Made by a program: the position numbers and the translations under genes. From JBNAGF01 sp049801055 (GTDB taxonomy: Bacteria; Pseudomonadota; Alphaproteobacteria; Rhodobacterales; Rhodobacteraceae), in contig NZ_JBNAGF010000008.1 of the NCBI RefSeq assembly GCF_049801055.1, positions 124,001 to 188,000 of the forward strand: a stretch of 64,000 nt of DNA. The letters run 5' to 3'. Each line of letters starts with the position of its first letter. The stretch's first letter is position 1. The notes beneath the pieces were generated by a model. The model saw only the letters and a program-made list of their open reading frames with translations. It had not been told where the DNA came from and searched no databases. This document shows positions 60,499 to 64,000 of the stretch, one piece after another.

Positions 60499-61082
60499 TG
60501 CTGCTGGTCAGACGCAAGCTGAAGATCGAAACGGAGCGACTCAGCCTGCGTCCGCCTGTTCACGCCGATTTCCGGGAATGGTCAGAATTGCGACGGATCA
60601 GTCGCAATTACCTTACCCCGTGGGAACCCAGCTGGGCCCCCGATCATCTGAGCCGAAAAGCGTTTACCAACAGGGTTTACTGGGCTCAGCGTTCGGTGGC
60701 GGGCGGATCTGCCGTTCCCCTGATGATCTTTCGGCGCTCCGATGATGTGTTGGTTGGCGCAATCACGCTGGACAATATTCGCCGGGGGCCGGCGCAGTCC
60801 GGCACATTGGGGTATTGGACCGGCCAGTCCTTTGCGCGGCAGGGCTACATGCGTGAAGCAATCGGGGCGGTGGTGCACTATGCCTTTTCCCAACTCGAAC
60901 TGAGCCGCGTCGAAGCCGCGTGCCTGCCCGAAAACCGTGCCTCGCGTGGTTTGCTGGAAAGTTCGGGCTTCAAGTACGAAGGCGTTGCCCAATCGTATCT
61001 TCAGATCAATGGTCGATGGCGAACCCATGTTCTCTATGCATCATTGCGGTCGGACCGGCGAGGTAAGACCGATGTGGGCTGA
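60498..61082 (+). CDS. GNAT N-acetyltransferase (RimJ/RimL-like)
   Basis: A 194-aa acetyltransferase of the GNAT superfamily, closest in style to RimJ/RimL, which acetylate N-termini of ribosomal proteins. Landmarks are IETERLSLRPPVHADFREW near the start, the acetyl-CoA-binding stretch YWTGQSFARQGYMREAIGA (about 110-128) with the R-Q-G-Y/G motif, and NRASRGLLESSGFKYEGVA, the conserved C-terminal strand-helix. The ATG at 60498 overlaps the peptidase stop (TGATG). The actual substrate is not evident. Confidence 0.88.
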   Translation: MLLVRRKLKIETERLSLRPPVHADFREWSELRRISRNYLTPWEPSWAPDHLSRKAFTNRVYWAQRSVAGGSAVPLMIFRRSDDVLVGAITLDNIRRGPAQSGTLGYWTGQSFARQGYMREAIGAVVHYAFSQLELSRVEAACLPENRASRGLLESSGFKYEGVAQSYLQINGRWRTHVLYASLRSDRRGKTDVG

Positions 61083-61183
61083 CTGAGGGTCAGCAGATGC
61101 GCCAATCTGGCAATCGCGGTGGAACACCGGGGTCCTGCGAACAAGGGACGTGACCGGCGGCCAATTTGTTCTATCCTAATTAC

Positions 61184-62008
61184 ATGCGCTGTATTTCGCT
61201 TGCCATCGGTTTCCTCCTGCTTTCGGTCCCTGCGTGGTCGCAGGAACGGCGTCCGAGTCATTGCGTCGCGATTGCAGATGCGGCTCCCGGGATCAACTAT
61301 CTGCACAAGGCCTCATGGGCTGAGCCCGTTCCGGACTACACGGTTCGGATCAGTTACATCGCTCACGCGAGCTTTCTCCTGCAGACGCCGATGGGTCTCA
61401 ATGCGATTACCGATTTTACTGGCTTCATTGGCGGAACCGCGATGATCCCGGATGTGGTGACCATGAACCACGCCCACGAAACCCATTGGACAGCGTTCCC
61501 TGACCCTGCCATCCCTCATGTACTGCAAGGCTGGGGGCCCTTTGGCGAAGGAGTGGAGCACTATCTTGATTTGGGAGAATTGCTGGTTCGCAATGTCTCG
61601 ACGGATATCAGATCGGATTTCAGCGGTGTGGAACCCAAGGGCAATTCGATCTTTGTTTTTGAAGTAGAAGGGCTTTGCATTGGCCATCTTGGTCACCTGC
61701 ACCACATGCCAACTGACGCACAGTTTGCGGCCTTGGGGCGAGTAGACATTGTAATGGCGGCGGTCGATGGTGGAACGACGCTTGCCCTGCCCGAAATGAT
61801 CCGGGTGCTCGACCGATTGAAATCTTCGGTCATCATTCCGATGCACTGGTTCAGCGGGCATTCGCTGGCTGCATTTCTCGCCGGAGTTTCCGATCGCTAT
61901 CTAATCCAACGGGAAGGGGTGAGCTCGCTTGAGGTGTCACTGGCCACCCTGCCAGACCGTCCAACGGTGATTGTGCTGGAACCGCGCTATCTGCGCGACG
62001 ATGAATGA
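61184..62008 (+). CDS. exported MBL-fold metallohydrolase (UlaG-like)
   Basis: A 274-aa protein with a Sec signal peptide (about 1-19, ISLAIGFLLLSVPAWSQ), then a metallo-beta-lactamase fold similar to the UlaG/YfbR-like group. The metal site has unusual features: the first motif reads MNHAHETHW, with H-x-H-x-x-H in place of HxHxDH. The second reads HLGHLHHMP, where cytosolic relatives carry HLGDLGH, and the last His is in IPMHWFSG. The changes suggest an altered metal site. The ATG at 61184 is the natural start of the signal peptide. Function unknown. It is between a GNAT gene and a GlcD-like oxidase on the same strand. Confidence 0.8.
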   Translation: MRCISLAIGFLLLSVPAWSQERRPSHCVAIADAAPGINYLHKASWAEPVPDYTVRISYIAHASFLLQTPMGLNAITDFTGFIGGTAMIPDVVTMNHAHETHWTAFPDPAIPHVLQGWGPFGEGVEHYLDLGELLVRNVSTDIRSDFSGVEPKGNSIFVFEVEGLCIGHLGHLHHMPTDAQFAALGRVDIVMAAVDGGTTLALPEMIRVLDRLKSSVIIPMHWFSGHSLAAFLAGVSDRYLIQREGVSSLEVSLATLPDRPTVIVLEPRYLRDDE

Positions 62009-62047
62009 GACTTGCATTGGGCGCATGGCGAGGGCAGGGAATAGGGC

Positions 62048-63466
62048 ATGATACTGAACCCTGCTGACGAGAGCTTTGCCGCCCGGCTGCGGCTGGTGTT
62101 GCCCGAGGACGTTTTCCGCCCTGTCGAAGAGCGCTATCTCGAAGAGCCGCGTGGGCGTTATCACGGTCAAGCAGGTTTGTTGGCGTTGCCGCGAACCGTG
62201 AACGAAGTGTCGGCACTGGTTCGTGAGGCAGCGGCAGTCAAGGTGCCCGTAATCCCATATGGCGGTGGCACCGGTTTGGTGGGCGGGCAAGTGGCGCCCG
62301 AGGGACCGGCACCGTTGGTGCTGTCTTTGGAGCGGATGCGGGCTATACGTGGCGTCTATCCGTCGGAAAACGTTCTTGTCGTTGAGGCCGGCGCCATTCT
62401 GGCAGACGTGCAAGAGGCTGCGCGCTCTGTGGACCGTCTTTTCCCGCTTTCTCTTGCGTCCGAAGGCTCAGCACGAATTGGTGGCAACCTGGCGAGTAAC
62501 GCCGGCGGAGTGAACGTTTTGCGCTATGGGAACGCACGGGACCTCTGCCTTGGTCTCGAGGCCGTACTGCCAACCGGCGAGATCTGGCATGGTCTCAGCA
62601 GGTTGCGAAAAGACAACACAGGATACGATCTGCGAAACCTGTTGATCGGCTCAGAAGGCACCTTGGGGGTGATCACAGCCGCGTCGCTCAAACTGTCGCC
62701 AATCCCGGCCGGAACAGGAACCGCGATGATCGTGGTGCCTTCACCGGACGCGGCAGTGGAGTTGCTGGCGCTCGCCCGCGAGCAACTGGGCGAGGGAGTT
62801 AGCGCCTTTGAGCTAATCCACCGGCAGGGGCTCGAATTCCTGAGCGAAGAGCTTCCGGATGTGCGCCAGCCTTTCTCCGACCTGCCGGAATGGGTGGTGT
62901 TGATTGATTTGGGGCTGGTGAAAGGCATAGACCCCACCGGTGCTCTGGAAGCTCTTTTCGAAACGGCGTCTGAAACTGGATTGGCGCTAGATGGGGTGAT
63001 TGCCGGGTCCGAAGCCCAGCGTGCCGAATTGTGGTCGGTTCGCGAGCATATCCCCGAGGCCAACCGAAGGATCGGCTCGGTTTCGAGCCATGATATCTCG
63101 ATCCCGATTTCGGATATCCCGGAATTCATACGCAAAGGGCAGAGCCGCGTTGCGAAAATCGGAGAATTTCGCATCAACTGTTTCGGGCATTTAGGTGATG
63201 GCAACCTGCACTACAATGTCTTTCCGCGCTTCGGGCGGGATCGGTTGGAGTATGAAAACCAACGCGAAGCGGTCAAGCAAGCGGTGCACGACCTCGTCCA
63301 TGAAATGGGTGGATCGGTCAGTGCGGAACACGGTATCGGACGTCTGAAAACTGCTGATCTTGAACGCTATGGAGATCCGGCAAAGCTGGCGGCCATGCGG
63401 GCGATCAAGGCAGCGCTGGATCCTTTGGGGATCATGAACCCCGGTGCCGTTCTACCGGCAAACTGA
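62048..63466 (+). CDS. FAD-linked D-2-hydroxyacid dehydrogenase (GlcD/D-2-HGDH-like)
   Basis: A 472-aa flavoprotein of the FAD-binding oxidase family (PCMH-type N-terminal fold plus FAD_oxidase_C). The glycine-rich FAD segment IPYGGGTGLVGGQVAPEGP lies at about 70-88, then SLASEGSARIGGNLASNAGG and LIGSEGTLGVITAASLKL. The C-terminal part has FGHLGDGNLHYNVFP and EHGIGRLKTADLE, with the conserved His and Glu. Family members act on glycolate, D-lactate or D-2-hydroxyglutarate; the lack of glcE/glcF genes nearby argues for D-lactate or D-2-hydroxyglutarate. The ATG at 62048 has AGGGAATAGGGC upstream. Confidence 0.88.
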   Translation: MILNPADESFAARLRLVLPEDVFRPVEERYLEEPRGRYHGQAGLLALPRTVNEVSALVREAAAVKVPVIPYGGGTGLVGGQVAPEGPAPLVLSLERMRAIRGVYPSENVLVVEAGAILADVQEAARSVDRLFPLSLASEGSARIGGNLASNAGGVNVLRYGNARDLCLGLEAVLPTGEIWHGLSRLRKDNTGYDLRNLLIGSEGTLGVITAASLKLSPIPAGTGTAMIVVPSPDAAVELLALAREQLGEGVSAFELIHRQGLEFLSEELPDVRQPFSDLPEWVVLIDLGLVKGIDPTGALEALFETASETGLALDGVIAGSEAQRAELWSVREHIPEANRRIGSVSSHDISIPISDIPEFIRKGQSRVAKIGEFRINCFGHLGDGNLHYNVFPRFGRDRLEYENQREAVKQAVHDLVHEMGGSVSAEHGIGRLKTADLERYGDPAKLAAMRAIKAALDPLGIMNPGAVLPAN

Positions 63467-63526
63467 TCGGTGAGGTGTGGCTGCGATTCGTAGCTGACCG
63501 ATGGCGATTTCTTTGACCCCGAGCGT

Positions 63527-64000
63527 TCAAAGTCCCTCAAAGCTGCAAAGCGCGTGAACATCCATTCCCATCGCTTCCAGCTTTTTTCGGCCGCCCAGTT
63601 CGGGCAGGTCGATAATGAATGCACACGAGATGATTTCACCCCCAAGGCGTTCAATCAGCTGAATTCCCGCAGCGGCGGTGCCACCGGTTGCCAACAGGTC
63701 GTCAACGACGAGGATTTTTTCCCCGGCCTGAATGGCATCGTCGTGAATCTCAACGATCGCCTCGCCATATTCCAGTTTATAATCCTGGCTGATCGTCGTT
63801 CCCGGAAGCTTGCCTTTCTTGCGGACCGGAACGAACCCGACGCTGAGTTGATGGGCAATCGCACCACCCAGAATGAACCCGCGCGCCTCCAGTCCGACGA
63901 CTTTGTCGATTCTCTCGCCGGCATAGGGGTGAAGCATTTGATCAATCGCGACCCGGAATCCGCGAGGATCAGCAAAGAGAGTCGTCACGTCGCGGAACAT
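63527..64000 (-). CDS. apt: adenine phosphoribosyltransferase, partial (5' end beyond window)
   Basis: Purine salvage enzyme making AMP from adenine and PRPP. The 157 codons visible run into the right edge. The first residues in the window (MFRDVTTLFADPRGFRVAID) correspond to an internal segment about 20 residues from the true N-terminus (family length about 175-180). The PRPP-binding motif ILVVDDLLATGGTA is complete and the GLEARGFILGGAIAHQL loop is standard. It is convergent with the GlcD-like gene across 60 bases without a clear terminator. Confidence 0.95.
   Translation of the reverse strand: MFRDVTTLFADPRGFRVAIDQMLHPYAGERIDKVVGLEARGFILGGAIAHQLSVGFVPVRKKGKLPGTTISQDYKLEYGEAIVEIHDDAIQAGEKILVVDDLLATGGTAAAGIQLIERLGGEIISCAFIIDLPELGGRKKLEAMGMDVHALCSFEGL

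Overview
The window reads as a chromosomal segment of an alphaproteobacterium of the family Rhodobacteraceae, most likely the Roseobacter clade. The reasons are GC-rich coding sequence, many 4-base ATGA/GTGA gene overlaps, phosphatidylcholine synthase, the ctaC-ctaB-ctaG-ctaE-SURF1-thrC-M16 order, ruvCAB close to ybgC-tolQRAB-pal, an fhs/folD one-carbon pair, a DUF1127 protein and a Flp/Tad pilus locus. It is almost all core genome. No rRNA, tRNA, CRISPR array, intact prophage or complete insertion sequence was seen.

Layout. 1-9.7 kb: pcs (cut by the left edge), xerC with its DUF484 partner, a transaldolase-like aldolase, priA, a YeeE/YedE sulfur permease, an MFS carrier, prmA, a small membrane protein and a DUF1127 protein. 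10-12.2 kb: ruvC-ruvA-ruvB. 12.4-15.2 kb: a conserved unknown gene, then a disturbed stretch holding the stub of a P4-type integrase, a delta-class carbonic anhydrase on the opposite strand and a decayed nitrilase fragment. 15.2-22 kb: ybgC-tolQ-tolR-tolA-tolB-pal-cpoB-tilS, then ftsH. 24-28 kb: a MOSC protein and the one-carbon set fhs / chorismate mutase / folD. 28-32.4 kb: a thioesterase, a membrane LytTR regulator, pdeM and an Lhr-like helicase.

32.4-45.1 kb is a minus-strand Tad pilus locus. From its 5' end it runs: two flp genes coding for identical proteins, a third Flp-like gene, cpaB, the secretin, an OmpA lipoprotein, cpaE, cpaF, tadB, tadC, two TPR lipoproteins, the prepilin peptidase and an uncharacterised AAA+ ATPase. 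A lytic transglycosylase is transcribed divergently from it. The pseudopilins TadE/F/G are not in the window. 46.3-53.5 kb: a 3-oxoacid CoA-transferase pair, topA, dprA and tldD. 53.6-64 kb: the cytochrome aa3 oxidase assembly operon (without subunit I), thrC, an M16 peptidase, a GNAT enzyme, a secreted metallo-beta-lactamase-fold protein, a GlcD-like oxidase and apt (cut by the right edge).

The points most worth a second look are the scarred insertion between ruvB and ybgC with its delta carbonic anhydrase, the twin identical pilins with private terminators, the AAA+ ATPase at the end of the Tad locus, a perfect FNR box between tldD and ctaC, a chorismate mutase set between fhs and folD, and paired 13-base repeats upstream of the DUF1127 gene. 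I did not find a convincing wholly new multi-gene system. The nearest candidates are the Tad-linked ATPase and the delta-CA island.
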